A stretch of 64,000 nt of DNA from the NCBI RefSeq assembly GCF_002075885.1, contig NZ_MDET01000045.1, positions 124,001-188,000 on the forward strand, read 5' to 3'. Positions 8,746-17,411 of the stretch are shown piece after piece; the first letter of the stretch is position 1; each line of letters begins with the position of its first letter. The DNA is from Manganibacter manganicus (lineage in GTDB: Bacteria; Pseudomonadota; Alphaproteobacteria; Rhizobiales; Rhizobiaceae). The position numbers were made by a program, and so were the translations under genes. Below the pieces are notes generated by a model. That model ran no database searches and was not told the DNA's origin. It saw nothing but the letters and a program-made list of their open reading frames with translations.

Positions 8746-9485
8746 CGGATAAGCCCAAGATAGCGATGGTGTTGGCCGCCGGGCTCGGCAAGCGCATGCG
8801 CCCGATCACCGACACGCTACCCAAGCCGCTGGTGAAGATCGCCGGCAAGCCGCTGCTCGACTGGGGATTGGACAGTCTGGCCGCCTCTGGCGTGGAAAAG
8901 GCGATCGTCAACGTACATTATCTTCCAGAGCCAATCCTTGCCCATGTCGCAGGCCGCACGGCACCACGCGTCGTCATTTCCGATGAGCGCGCGAAACTGC
9001 TCGAATCGGCCGGCGGTATCGTCAAGGCCCTGCCCGAACTTGGCTCTGCGCCCTTCTATGTCATCAATTCCGATACGTTCTGGATTGAGGAGGGCTGGAT
9101 CGAGAGGGGAAAATCCAATCTCGACCGCCTCGCCCTTGCATGGGACGGCGCGCGCATGGATATTCTGCTGATGCTTGCCAATCTCGATCAGGCGACCGGC
9201 CATTCGGGCAGCACCGATTTCCTGATGGCGCCGGACAGCGTGCTCAGCCGCGCCAGGGGCGACCCGACCGGGCTGATCTATGCCGGCGCGGCCATCATCC
9301 ATCCACGCATCTTTGCAGGTGTCGCAGCGACCTCGCATTCGCTCAACATCTATTTTGACCGCGCCATCGCCGCCGGCCGCCTGTTCGGCATGAAAATGCA
9401 CGGCCACTGGATCACCGTCGGCACGCCGGACGCCATCCCGAAGGCCGAGGCGGCGGTCGAAAAGGCGCTGGCAGACGCGCCATGA
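8742..9485 (+). CDS. murU: MurU-like sugar-1-phosphate nucleotidyltransferase
   Basis: This 247-residue nucleotidyltransferase of the NTP_transferase fold has the N-terminal signature LAAGLGKRMRPITDTLPKPL, which binds the nucleotide, and an Asp metal-site region (INSDTFW). In the MurU family it converts MurNAc-1-phosphate plus UTP to UDP-MurNAc, bypassing de novo UDP-MurNAc synthesis. It overlaps the tsaE/amgK fusion and addB by four bases on each side, so translational coupling is likely. The pairing with an AmgK-like kinase is what separates MurU from other sugar nucleotidyltransferases here. Substrate choice (MurNAc versus another hexose-1-phosphate) remains an inference. Confidence 0.86.
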   Translation: MTDKPKIAMVLAAGLGKRMRPITDTLPKPLVKIAGKPLLDWGLDSLAASGVEKAIVNVHYLPEPILAHVAGRTAPRVVISDERAKLLESAGGIVKALPELGSAPFYVINSDTFWIEEGWIERGKSNLDRLALAWDGARMDILLMLANLDQATGHSGSTDFLMAPDSVLSRARGDPTGLIYAGAAIIHPRIFAGVAATSHSLNIYFDRAIAAGRLFGMKMHGHWITVGTPDAIPKAEAAVEKALADAP

Positions 9486-12400
9486 CCAGGCGGGACGCGC
9501 GCCACGTCTTCACCATTCCGCCCGGCGCGCCGTTTTTGCCGACGCTGGCGCAAGCCCTGCTTTCCGGCACACTCGTGCCCGACTTTCGCTTCCATGGCGA
9601 CCCGCTGGCGCTGGCCGCCGTCACCATCTATGTGCCGACACGGCGCGCCGCGCGCGCGCTGCGCAGCGTCTTTGCAGAAGTGCTGGGCGGCGGATCGGCC
9701 ATTCTGCCGACAATCCGCCCGCTCGGCGAATTCGACGAGGACGAGGCGGCATTCGAGGCGGATACGCCCGAAAGCCCCGCCGCGCTCGACCTTGCCCCGC
9801 CGATGGCGGGAATCGAGCGCCTGCTTTTGCTCAGCCCGCTGGTGCGCGCATGGAAACGGCGCTTGCCGGCACATGTTGCGGCACTGTTCAACGAGGAGGT
9901 TGTCGTGCCGGCCTCGACGGCGGATTCGCTGTGGCTGGCGCGTGACCTCTGCGGCCTGATGGACGAGATCGAGACCGAAGGTTCGGACTGGGCGAAGCTT
10001 TCGGGCCTTGTTTCCGGCAATCTCGCCGGCTGGTGGCAGGTGACGCTGGATTTCCTGCAGATCGTCACCGAAGCTTGGCCAGTCCTGCTTGCCGAGCGCG
10101 GCCTTTCCAACCCGGCCGCGCATCGCAGTGAGCTGATCCGGCTGGAGGCCGCGCGACTCAAGCGAAACCCGCCGCCCGGCCCGGTAATCGCCGCCGGATC
10201 GACCGGGTCGATTCCCGCCACCGCCGAACTCCTTTCCGTAATCGCGTCGCTTCCGCAAGGTGCCGTGGTGCTGCCGGGTCTTGACCGGGCGTTGGACGAG
10301 GCCTCTTTTGCCGCCATCACCGCCCCAGGCGCCGCGCCGGCGCTGCTTGGCCATCCGCAATATGGCCTTGCCCGCTTGATCGGCCAGATCGGTATCGCGC
10401 GCCGTGACGTCGATGAACTCGGCGCAACCACGCCCGCGCTTGCCCTGCGGGCAAGACTGGTCGGCGAGGCGTTACGACCGGCCGAGACCACCGAATTGTG
10501 GCGCGAGACGCGCAACGGCTTCAGCGATGCCGACATCGAACAGGCGCTGGACGGCGTGACCCTGATCGAAGCCGCCACCGAGCGCGACGAGGCGGCGGCC
10601 ATCGCCATTGCGCTGAGGCTCGCCGTCGAGCAACCGGGCCAGCGCGCCGCGCTTGTCACCGGTGATCGCGCACTGGCGCGGCGCGTGGCGGGCGAGCTTC
10701 TGCGTTTCGGTATTGTCGCCGACGATTCCGGCGGCATGCCTCTGGCCGAGACGCCGCCCGCCACATTGCTCAAACTGCTGCTCGAAACCGTTTTCCATCC
10801 CGGTGATCCGGTGGCGCTGCTTTCGCTGCTCAAACATCCACTTCTGGCGCTCGGCATGGAGCGCTCGACTGTCCGCCACGTCGCCGAGACTATCGAACTG
10901 GTGGCGTTGCGCGGCGGCACCGGTAGGCCGGACATTGCCGAACTCAGCGCGCACTTCGAAACGCGGCTGACGGCGCTCGGCGGCGACAGTCGGCCGCCCT
11001 TCTGGCTACCACGGCTTTCGACATCCCGCATTGAGGCCACGCGTTCGGTGTTGGCGCGGCTTGGTGAAGCGCTGGCACCTCTCATTGACCTGCGCACTGT
11101 GAGCGAAGCCGATTTTCGGGCCCTGACCGAGGCAAGCGTCACCGTGCTGGAGGCGTTGGCACGCACAGCCGACAACGGCCTTACTGCGCTCTATGAGGGC
11201 GATGCGGGCGCAAAACTGGCCGAACTGCTGCGTTCGCTGGTTTCGGCAGAGGCCTCGCTGCCGCTGGAACCCGCCGAATGGCCGGACGTGATGAATGCGC
11301 TGATCGCGCCTGAAACGGTCAAGCCGGCGCGAGGCGCCGACAGGTCGGTGGCCATATGGGGCGCGCTGGAGGCGCGGCTCCAGCATGTCGACACGCTGGT
11401 GATCGGCGGGCTGAACGAGGGCGTGTGGCCGCGCAAGGCCGAGAGCGACCGTTTCATGTCGCGACTGATGAAGACCGGCATCGGTCTTGAGCCGCCGGAG
11501 CGGCGCATCGGCCTTGCCGCACATGATTTCCAGATGACGATGGGTGCGCCCAAAGTGGTGCTGGCGCGCGCGGGCCGCACTGGGGATGCGCCGGCGGTGC
11601 CGTCGCGCTGGCTGCAGCGGCTTACCACTTTCATCGGCAAGACGCCGACCGACGGGCTGCGCCAGCGCGGCAATGAACTGATTGCATGGGCGCAGGCGCT
11701 GGATGTCGGCGAGCGCAAGGATTTTGCTCCGCGCCCGCAACCGAAGCCGCCGCTGGCAGCACGGCCGCATCATTTCTCCGTTACGGAGATCGAAACGCTG
11801 CGCCGTGACCCGTATGCCATCTATGCACGGCGCATCCTGGCGCTTTCACCACTCGATCCGCTGATCCGCGACCCGAACGCTGCCGAGCGCGGCACGCTGT
11901 TCCACGCCATATTGCATCGCTTTTCCGGCCTCGGCATTGATCCACGCGACGGCGGCGCGCTGGCTGCATTGCTCGAAGCCGGCCGCGCCTGCTTCACTGA
12001 AGCCGCTTTGCCCGCCGATGTCGAGGCGGTGTGGTGGCCGCGCTTTGAAAAACTCGCGCCCAACATCATCGAATGGGAGCGCCGGCGCGCAGGCGATGTG
12101 GCACAGCGCTACGCCGAAGAACGCGCCGTCAAGAGCGTAGTGGGGAAATCCGGCGTCACGCTTTCCGGTTATGCCGACCGCATCGACCTTCTGGCCGGCG
12201 GCATGGCCGACATACTCGACTACAAGACCGGCTCCTCGCCCTCCAAGGCGCAGGCGCACACCCTGTTGTCGCCGCAACTGGCGCTGGAAGGCGCGCTGCT
12301 GAGGCGCGGCGCTTTTTCCGCACTGGGGCGGCGCGACCCTTCGCAACTGGCCTTCGTGCGGCTGAAACCCAATGGCGAGGTGTTTCAGGAATCGATTCTC

Positions 12401-12616
12401 GAATATAACCGCCAACCGCGCAGCGCTAACGATCTTTCGGAAGAGGCCTGGGCGCGACTGGAAAAGCTGCTCATCCACTATGCCGATCCCCTAATCGGCT
12501 ATCTGTCGCGGGCGCTGCCCTTCCGCGAGGGCGAGAGCGGCGACTACGACCATCTGGCGCGCGTACTGGAATGGTCGGCTGGCGGCGATACCGATGGTGA
12601 GGGAAGCGAGGAATGA
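9482..12616 (+). CDS. addB: AddB subunit of double-strand break repair helicase-nuclease
   Basis: The 1044-residue AddB subunit belongs to the AddAB complex, which processes double-strand ends for RecA-dependent recombination in place of RecBCD. The N-terminal region holds YVPTRRAARALRSVF, characteristic of alphaproteobacterial AddB. The C-terminus holds a PD-(D/E)xK nuclease domain of the RecB family around GYADRIDLL and ILDYKTG. It overlaps murU and addA by four bases at each end. I do not see the four-cysteine iron-sulfur arrangement of Bacillus AddB. Length and partner gene make the identification firm. Confidence 0.95.
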   Translation: MTRRDARHVFTIPPGAPFLPTLAQALLSGTLVPDFRFHGDPLALAAVTIYVPTRRAARALRSVFAEVLGGGSAILPTIRPLGEFDEDEAAFEADTPESPAALDLAPPMAGIERLLLLSPLVRAWKRRLPAHVAALFNEEVVVPASTADSLWLARDLCGLMDEIETEGSDWAKLSGLVSGNLAGWWQVTLDFLQIVTEAWPVLLAERGLSNPAAHRSELIRLEAARLKRNPPPGPVIAAGSTGSIPATAELLSVIASLPQGAVVLPGLDRALDEASFAAITAPGAAPALLGHPQYGLARLIGQIGIARRDVDELGATTPALALRARLVGEALRPAETTELWRETRNGFSDADIEQALDGVTLIEAATERDEAAAIAIALRLAVEQPGQRAALVTGDRALARRVAGELLRFGIVADDSGGMPLAETPPATLLKLLLETVFHPGDPVALLSLLKHPLLALGMERSTVRHVAETIELVALRGGTGRPDIAELSAHFETRLTALGGDSRPPFWLPRLSTSRIEATRSVLARLGEALAPLIDLRTVSEADFRALTEASVTVLEALARTADNGLTALYEGDAGAKLAELLRSLVSAEASLPLEPAEWPDVMNALIAPETVKPARGADRSVAIWGALEARLQHVDTLVIGGLNEGVWPRKAESDRFMSRLMKTGIGLEPPERRIGLAAHDFQMTMGAPKVVLARAGRTGDAPAVPSRWLQRLTTFIGKTPTDGLRQRGNELIAWAQALDVGERKDFAPRPQPKPPLAARPHHFSVTEIETLRRDPYAIYARRILALSPLDPLIRDPNAAERGTLFHAILHRFSGLGIDPRDGGALAALLEAGRACFTEAALPADVEAVWWPRFEKLAPNIIEWERRRAGDVAQRYAEERAVKSVVGKSGVTLSGYADRIDLLAGGMADILDYKTGSSPSKAQAHTLLSPQLALEGALLRRGAFSALGRRDPSQLAFVRLKPNGEVFQESILEYNRQPRSANDLSEEAWARLEKLLIHYADPLIGYLSRALPFREGESGDYDHLARVLEWSAGGDTDGEGSEE

Positions 12617-15600
12617 AGCGCCGCTACCCTGTTCCCTCCGATACCGCCACCAGCCAGGCAGCCGCCTCAGATCCGGCAAATTCCGCCTGGGTGTCGGCCA
12701 ATGCCGGCTCCGGCAAGACGCATGTTCTGGCGCAGCGGGTCATTCGCTTGCTGCTGAAAGGTACCGATCCGTCAAAAATCCTGTGCCTGACCTATACCCG
12801 TGCAGCCGCCGCCAATATGTCGAACCGCGTGTTCTCCACCCTGTCGGAATGGACGGCGCTGGCCGACGCCGGGCTTGCCGCGACGATTGAGACGGTAGAA
12901 GGGCGCAAGCCGGACGATGCCGCGCTACGGCGAGCGCGGCGGCTTTTTGCCGAGGCGCTGGAAACGCCGGGCGGGCTGAAGATCCAGACCATCCACGCCT
13001 TTTGCGAATCGATGCTGCACCAGTTCCCGCTGGAGGCCAACATCGCCGCGCATTTCGAGATGATCGATCCGCAGATGGAGGCGAACCTGTTCGCTGCCGC
13101 CCGGCGCGACATCATCACCGGAGCGGGCGCTCCAGGCGAAGGACAAGACGGCACCGGGCTGGCGGAAGCTTTCGCCACCGTGCTTGAGCGCGGCGGCGAG
13201 ACCGGCCTCGATGCACTGCTCGGTGAAATCCTGCGCAAGCGCGACGGCCTGCGGGGATTTATCCAGAAGATCGGCGGCGACGGAGATAAATTCCAGCCGC
13301 TGTTTGACGAGTTCGGCTTTGCCGAAGGCGAAACGAGTGCCGGCATAGCTGCCTCGATGTGGCCCTTGCCGGGGTTCGAATCGGGCTATTTTGCCGAGTT
13401 GCAAGGCGCATGTAGCCGGCTCGCTGCCGCCCGTGCCTCGGAACATCTCGTTTCTCAAGCCGAACCGGCCTTTGCCGAAGCGGATCCCGAACATCGGATC
13501 GTTCTGCTCAAGAACGCATTTCTTAGCGGCAAAGGTGAGCCGTACAAACCCGGATGGCTGTTTTCCAAGGCACTCGTCAACGCCCTGCCCGACCTGCCTG
13601 AACGTTATCTCGAAGCGGCCAACGCGCTTATCGAGACCTGCGAAAAGCTGGCGCTTCATCGCATGCTGCAAGGAACGAAGGCGGCGCTGACCGTCGCCGA
13701 CCGGCTGATTTCCCGCTACGAGCAATTGAAGCGCGGGCGCGGCCTGCTCGACTTCAACGACCTGATTACCCGCACGGTCAGTCTTCTGGCGCGGCCCGAT
13801 GCCGGGCCATGGGTACAATACAAGCTCGATCGGGGCATCGACCATATCCTGCTCGACGAGGCGCAGGACACCAGCCCTGACCAATGGGAGGTGGTGCGGC
13901 GGCTGGCGGACGAATTCTTCGCCGGCGAAGGCGCGCGCGGCCATGTCGAGCGCACCATTTTTGCCGTCGGCGATGAAAAACAGTCGATCTATTCGTTTCA
14001 GGGCGCGGCGCCCGATTCCTTCCACGAAAGCCGGCAATTGTTTTCGGCCAAAGCAGGCGGAGCCGAAGCACGCTTCGCCGATCTGAGGCTGACGCTCTCT
14101 TTCCGCTCGACACAGGATGTGCTTACCGCTGTTGACCGCGTATTCGCGGACGAGGCGGTGCGACGCGGCATCGGCCACGACGCCGATCCGGTTCTGCACA
14201 ACGCCATCCGCTATGACGCGCCGGGTTATGTCGAAATCTGGCCGTCTGTCGGCGCTGAAGCGGTGGAGGAGGAAGACGACTGGACTAGGCCCGTCAATCA
14301 TATAAGCGCCCCTGCGGTGCGAGTGGCCGAGCAGGTGGCTGCGACGATCCAGAAATGGCTCGCCTCCGGTGAGATCATCGAAGGTCAAGGCCGGCCGCTC
14401 AGCGCCGGCGACGTGCTGGTGCTGGTGCGCAAGCGCGATCGTTTCGTGCACGCCTTGTCGCGTAGCCTGAAGAACCGTGGCATTCCGGCGGCGGGCGCCG
14501 ACCGGCTGAGCCTGCCCAGCCATATCGCGGTGAAGGATCTGACCGCCCTCGGCCGTTTCCTCATCCAGCCGGAAGACGATCTTTCTCTCGCCGCCGTGCT
14601 GCGCAGCCCGATCTTCGATGTCGCGGAAGAAAGCCTGTTTGCGCTGGCGCACGGCCGCGGCTCCGGCATATCGCTGGCTGCGGCGCTGCGCCGGCAGGCG
14701 GGCAGCGATGGCGCACTCGCCGCCATCTCCGAACAACTCGAAAAATGGACCAACGAAGCCGCATTCGGCCGGGTGTTCGAATTCTATGCAGCCCTTCTTT
14801 CGCGCGACGGCGTGCGCGCAAAAATGATGGCAAGGCTGGGGCCGGAGGCCGGCGAAATCCTCGACGAATTTTTGAGCTTCTGCCTCGCGGAGGAACGCAC
14901 CGGGCTACCGGGATTGGAGGCTTTTCTCTCGACGCTGGAAAATGCCGGCCCCGAGATCAAGCGCGAGATGGATCAGGGGCGCGACGAGGTGCGGGTGATG
15001 ACCGTGCATGCCGCCAAGGGGCTTGAAGCGCCGGTGGTGTTCCTGATCGACAGCGGCGCGGCGCCCTTCAGCGACCAGCATCTGCCGCGCCTGATGCGTT
15101 TCAAAAGCTCCGGCGCGCACTGGCAGGGCGAGGCCTATCTATGGCGCGCCGGCGCCGACGTCGCCAACGGCTTTTCCAAAACCGAAAGCGAACGGTTGAG
15201 GGCGCTTGCCGACGACGAATATCGCCGCCTGCTCTATGTCGGCATGACGCGCGCCGAGGACCGGCTGATCGTGGCCGGCTATCACGGCAAGCGGCCGCCT
15301 GGCGAAGGCACCTGGCATGCCATCGTCAGCCGAGCATTGGTCTGCGCGCCGGAAACGACGGAGCATCCGCATCCAGCCGGCGATGGAATTGTTCATCGCT
15401 TTCGCGCCAACAATCTCGCGCCGTTGTCGGGTGAAGCCACTGACACATCGCGGCAGGCGGAGTTTGATCCTCCGCCGCCGCTCCTTTTCCAGCGGCTTCC
15501 GCCTTTCGAGGATTTGCCGCGACCTCTCTCGCCCTCCGGCGCCTCGGCGCTGATCGAGGACGACAGGGGAACCGCGCTCGACACCCGTTCGCCGGTGCTG

Positions 15601-16143
15601 GACACAGATGCCGAACCCGGCTTGGCCGTGCGGCGCGGGCTTGCCATGCACAAGCTTTTGCAAATGCTGCCGGATATCACCGAGGCCGACCGAAGCGCTG
15701 CCGCCCACCGCTACCTGGCGCGAACCAGCGCCGGCTGGCCTGCAGGGGAGGCGGACGTGGCATGGGCGGCAGTGGAAGCCATTCTCGCCGATCCCGGCTT
15801 TGCGCCGCTATTCGCGAAGGGATCGCGCGCGGAAGTCGCTATCATGGGCAACCTCGACGTCAAGGGAAAGATGCGCACCGTCTCGGGCAAGATCGACCGG
15901 CTGGCAGTGACTGATCACGAAGTGCTGATCGTCGATTACAAGACCAACCGCCCGGCACCCGCCAGCCTCGCAAACGTGCCGCCGGCCTATCTGTTGCAGC
16001 TTGCACTCTATCGTGCGCTGCTCCAGCCGCTTTATCCGGGCCGCGCCGTGAATGCCGCGCTGCTGTTCACCGAAGCGCCGCGCCTGATCGCGCTTCCGCA
16101 ATCGGTGATGGACGAAGCCCTTGCCCGACTCACAAGGCCGTGA
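12613..16143 (+). CDS. addA: AddA helicase-nuclease subunit
   Basis: The 1176-residue UvrD-family helicase has a C-terminal nuclease. The Walker A segment is ANAGSGKTHVLAQRV near residue 31-45, motif Ia is LTYTRAAAANM and motif II is LLDEAQDTSPDQW. The late helicase motif VMTVHAAKGLEAPVVF is present, and the RecB-type nuclease reads GKIDRLAVTDHEVLIVDYKT near the end. Together with AddB it unwinds and degrades DNA ends. Its ATG overlaps the addB stop by four bases. It is the last large gene of the divL-tsaE-murU-addBA run; trxA follows after 102 bases with its own ribosome site. Confidence 0.96.
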   Translation: MKRRYPVPSDTATSQAAASDPANSAWVSANAGSGKTHVLAQRVIRLLLKGTDPSKILCLTYTRAAAANMSNRVFSTLSEWTALADAGLAATIETVEGRKPDDAALRRARRLFAEALETPGGLKIQTIHAFCESMLHQFPLEANIAAHFEMIDPQMEANLFAAARRDIITGAGAPGEGQDGTGLAEAFATVLERGGETGLDALLGEILRKRDGLRGFIQKIGGDGDKFQPLFDEFGFAEGETSAGIAASMWPLPGFESGYFAELQGACSRLAAARASEHLVSQAEPAFAEADPEHRIVLLKNAFLSGKGEPYKPGWLFSKALVNALPDLPERYLEAANALIETCEKLALHRMLQGTKAALTVADRLISRYEQLKRGRGLLDFNDLITRTVSLLARPDAGPWVQYKLDRGIDHILLDEAQDTSPDQWEVVRRLADEFFAGEGARGHVERTIFAVGDEKQSIYSFQGAAPDSFHESRQLFSAKAGGAEARFADLRLTLSFRSTQDVLTAVDRVFADEAVRRGIGHDADPVLHNAIRYDAPGYVEIWPSVGAEAVEEEDDWTRPVNHISAPAVRVAEQVAATIQKWLASGEIIEGQGRPLSAGDVLVLVRKRDRFVHALSRSLKNRGIPAAGADRLSLPSHIAVKDLTALGRFLIQPEDDLSLAAVLRSPIFDVAEESLFALAHGRGSGISLAAALRRQAGSDGALAAISEQLEKWTNEAAFGRVFEFYAALLSRDGVRAKMMARLGPEAGEILDEFLSFCLAEERTGLPGLEAFLSTLENAGPEIKREMDQGRDEVRVMTVHAAKGLEAPVVFLIDSGAAPFSDQHLPRLMRFKSSGAHWQGEAYLWRAGADVANGFSKTESERLRALADDEYRRLLYVGMTRAEDRLIVAGYHGKRPPGEGTWHAIVSRALVCAPETTEHPHPAGDGIVHRFRANNLAPLSGEATDTSRQAEFDPPPPLLFQRLPPFEDLPRPLSPSGASALIEDDRGTALDTRSPVLDTDAEPGLAVRRGLAMHKLLQMLPDITEADRSAAAHRYLARTSAGWPAGEADVAWAAVEAILADPGFAPLFAKGSRAEVAIMGNLDVKGKMRTVSGKIDRLAVTDHEVLIVDYKTNRPAPASLANVPPAYLLQLALYRALLQPLYPGRAVNAALLFTEAPRLIALPQSVMDEALARLTRP

Positions 16144-16245
16144 CACAAATTCTGCCTGAATGGCTTTTGCTGGAACAGCTTTGCTTGAACGGCTGAGCCC
16201 GCGCCACCACATTTAGCCGGAATATTGGATCAGAAAGGATTTCAC

Positions 16246-16569
16246 ATGGCCACCGTCAAGGTTGACAACAGCAACTTCCAGGCCGACGTGCTTGGCGCGA
16301 AAGAACCGGTCGTGGTGGATTTCTGGGCGGAATGGTGCGGTCCGTGCAAGATGATCGGCCCGTCGCTGGAAGAGATCGCCGCCGAACTCGGCGACAAGAT
16401 CAAGATCGCCAAACTCAACATCGACGAGAACCCGGAGCTTGCCGCGCAATATGGCGTGCGTTCGATCCCGACCCTGATGATCTTCAAGGGCGGCGAAGTT
16501 GCCGATATGAAGGTGGGCGCTGCACCGAAGACCGCGCTGTCGCACTGGATCAACGGCGCCGTCGCCTGA
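16246..16569 (+). CDS. trxA: Thioredoxin 1
   Basis: This 107-residue cytosolic thioredoxin has the redox centre WAEWCGPCKM, the cis-proline segment RSIPTLMIF and a single compact domain of normal length. The ATG at 16246 follows an AAAGGA ribosome site; an in-frame GTG-type upstream start at 16225 would add seven non-conserved residues. Thioredoxin reduces ribonucleotide reductase, methionine sulfoxide reductase and other proteins. The position after addA is common in rhizobia. A strong hairpin terminator lies 15 bases downstream. Confidence 0.97.
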   Translation: MATVKVDNSNFQADVLGAKEPVVVDFWAEWCGPCKMIGPSLEEIAAELGDKIKIAKLNIDENPELAAQYGVRSIPTLMIFKGGEVADMKVGAAPKTALSHWINGAVA

Positions 16570-16584
16570 TTTTTTTCCAGGATC

Positions 16585-16627
16585 AAAAGCCGGCCGATGT
16601 TTTTGAAAATCGGCCGGCTTTTTGTTT
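16585..16627 (+). terminator. Strong hairpin terminator after trxA
   Basis: A perfect 14-base-pair inverted repeat (AAAAGCCGGCCGAT at 16585-16598 and ATCGGCCGGCTTTT at 16609-16622) has a ten-base loop and is followed by further T residues. The A-run on the 5' side means it can also act for the opposite strand, that is, for the convergent oxidoreductase gene ending at 16656. Confidence 0.92.
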
Positions 16628-16655
16628 TGGAGCACAGGCTTTCGCCACGTCGTTG

Positions 16656-17321
16656 TCAATGCTCGAAGACAAGCGCGGTCGGATCGGCGCCAAGCTCCTT
16701 GAGCGCGGTGTTGATATCGGCAACCATGGCGTCAGGGCCGCAGATATAGAAGTTCTGGCTGAAATCCGTCACATGTTCCCTGAGAAAATCCTTATTGACG
16801 GGACCGGCGGGGAAACGGCCTGTCTTTTCGCCGGTCACCACGAAAAGCCGGTCAAGCCCGCCCATTGCCTCCCAGGTCTGGCGCAGGATGATGTCCTGCT
16901 CCGTTCTGTTGGAAAAGATCAGCCGATGGCCGGCGATTTCGCCCTTGTCGGCAAGGTCGCGCAAAATGGCTATGAAGGGCGTGACGCCGGCGCCGCCGGC
17001 AATGAAGGTGCCCTTGCCCTTGTATTGGATGGTGCCCCAGGGCGATCCGATCAGCAGTGCATCGCCCTTTTTCAGCGTGCTCAGCCGGTTTGTCACGCCG
17101 TCATGGTCTGAATAGATCTTGATGGTGAATTCCAGATGCGGTTCGCGCCGCAACCCGGTGAAGGTGAAGGGCCGCTTTTTTTTCGACCAGTCTTCGTGGT
17201 CGATCGACACGTTGGTCGCCTGACCGGGAACGAATTCATAGCCTTCCGGCCGCTCAAAACGGAACCGCCTTACATTATGGGTGACATTTTCGATGTCGAG
17301 GATCTGGACCCTGTGCGCCAT
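16656..17321 (-). CDS. Flavodoxin/ferredoxin reductase-like FAD-NAD(P)H oxidoreductase
   Basis: The 221-residue protein has the ferredoxin-NADP reductase fold. The FAD-binding motif KRPFTFTGL lies near residues 48-56, the nucleotide-binding motif GGAGVTPFIAIL near 109-120, and the C-terminal NAD(P) segment YICGPDAMV near 192-200. There is no iron-sulfur domain, so it would pass electrons between NAD(P)H and a separate carrier such as flavodoxin, ferredoxin or a partner enzyme. The ATG follows a GGAGAA ribosome site. It stands alone, converging with trxA across the shared terminator. The physiological partner is not evident from the neighbours. Confidence 0.85.
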   Translation of the reverse strand: MAHRVQILDIENVTHNVRRFRFERPEGYEFVPGQATNVSIDHEDWSKKKRPFTFTGLRREPHLEFTIKIYSDHDGVTNRLSTLKKGDALLIGSPWGTIQYKGKGTFIAGGAGVTPFIAILRDLADKGEIAGHRLIFSNRTEQDIILRQTWEAMGGLDRLFVVTGEKTGRFPAGPVNKDFLREHVTDFSQNFYICGPDAMVADINTALKELGADPTALVFEH

Positions 17322-17411
17322 GGCGGTTCTCCTTGATTACACTCATTAGTTTAGACGATCCTGAGCCTTGCAGGTTCCCGTTTCGCGCCGAATTGCCACA
17401 GCCCTCTGCGT

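Noticed and set aside
9628..11175. A 515-codon open frame on the minus strand opposite addB
   Set aside because: It is Ser/Arg-rich, has no family resemblance, and mirrors the codon pattern of addB, a well-supported gene. Long antisense frames are expected at this GC content; the same applies to frames opposite addA (12925-14736), maeB (17577-19079) and the permease genes (62622-63974).
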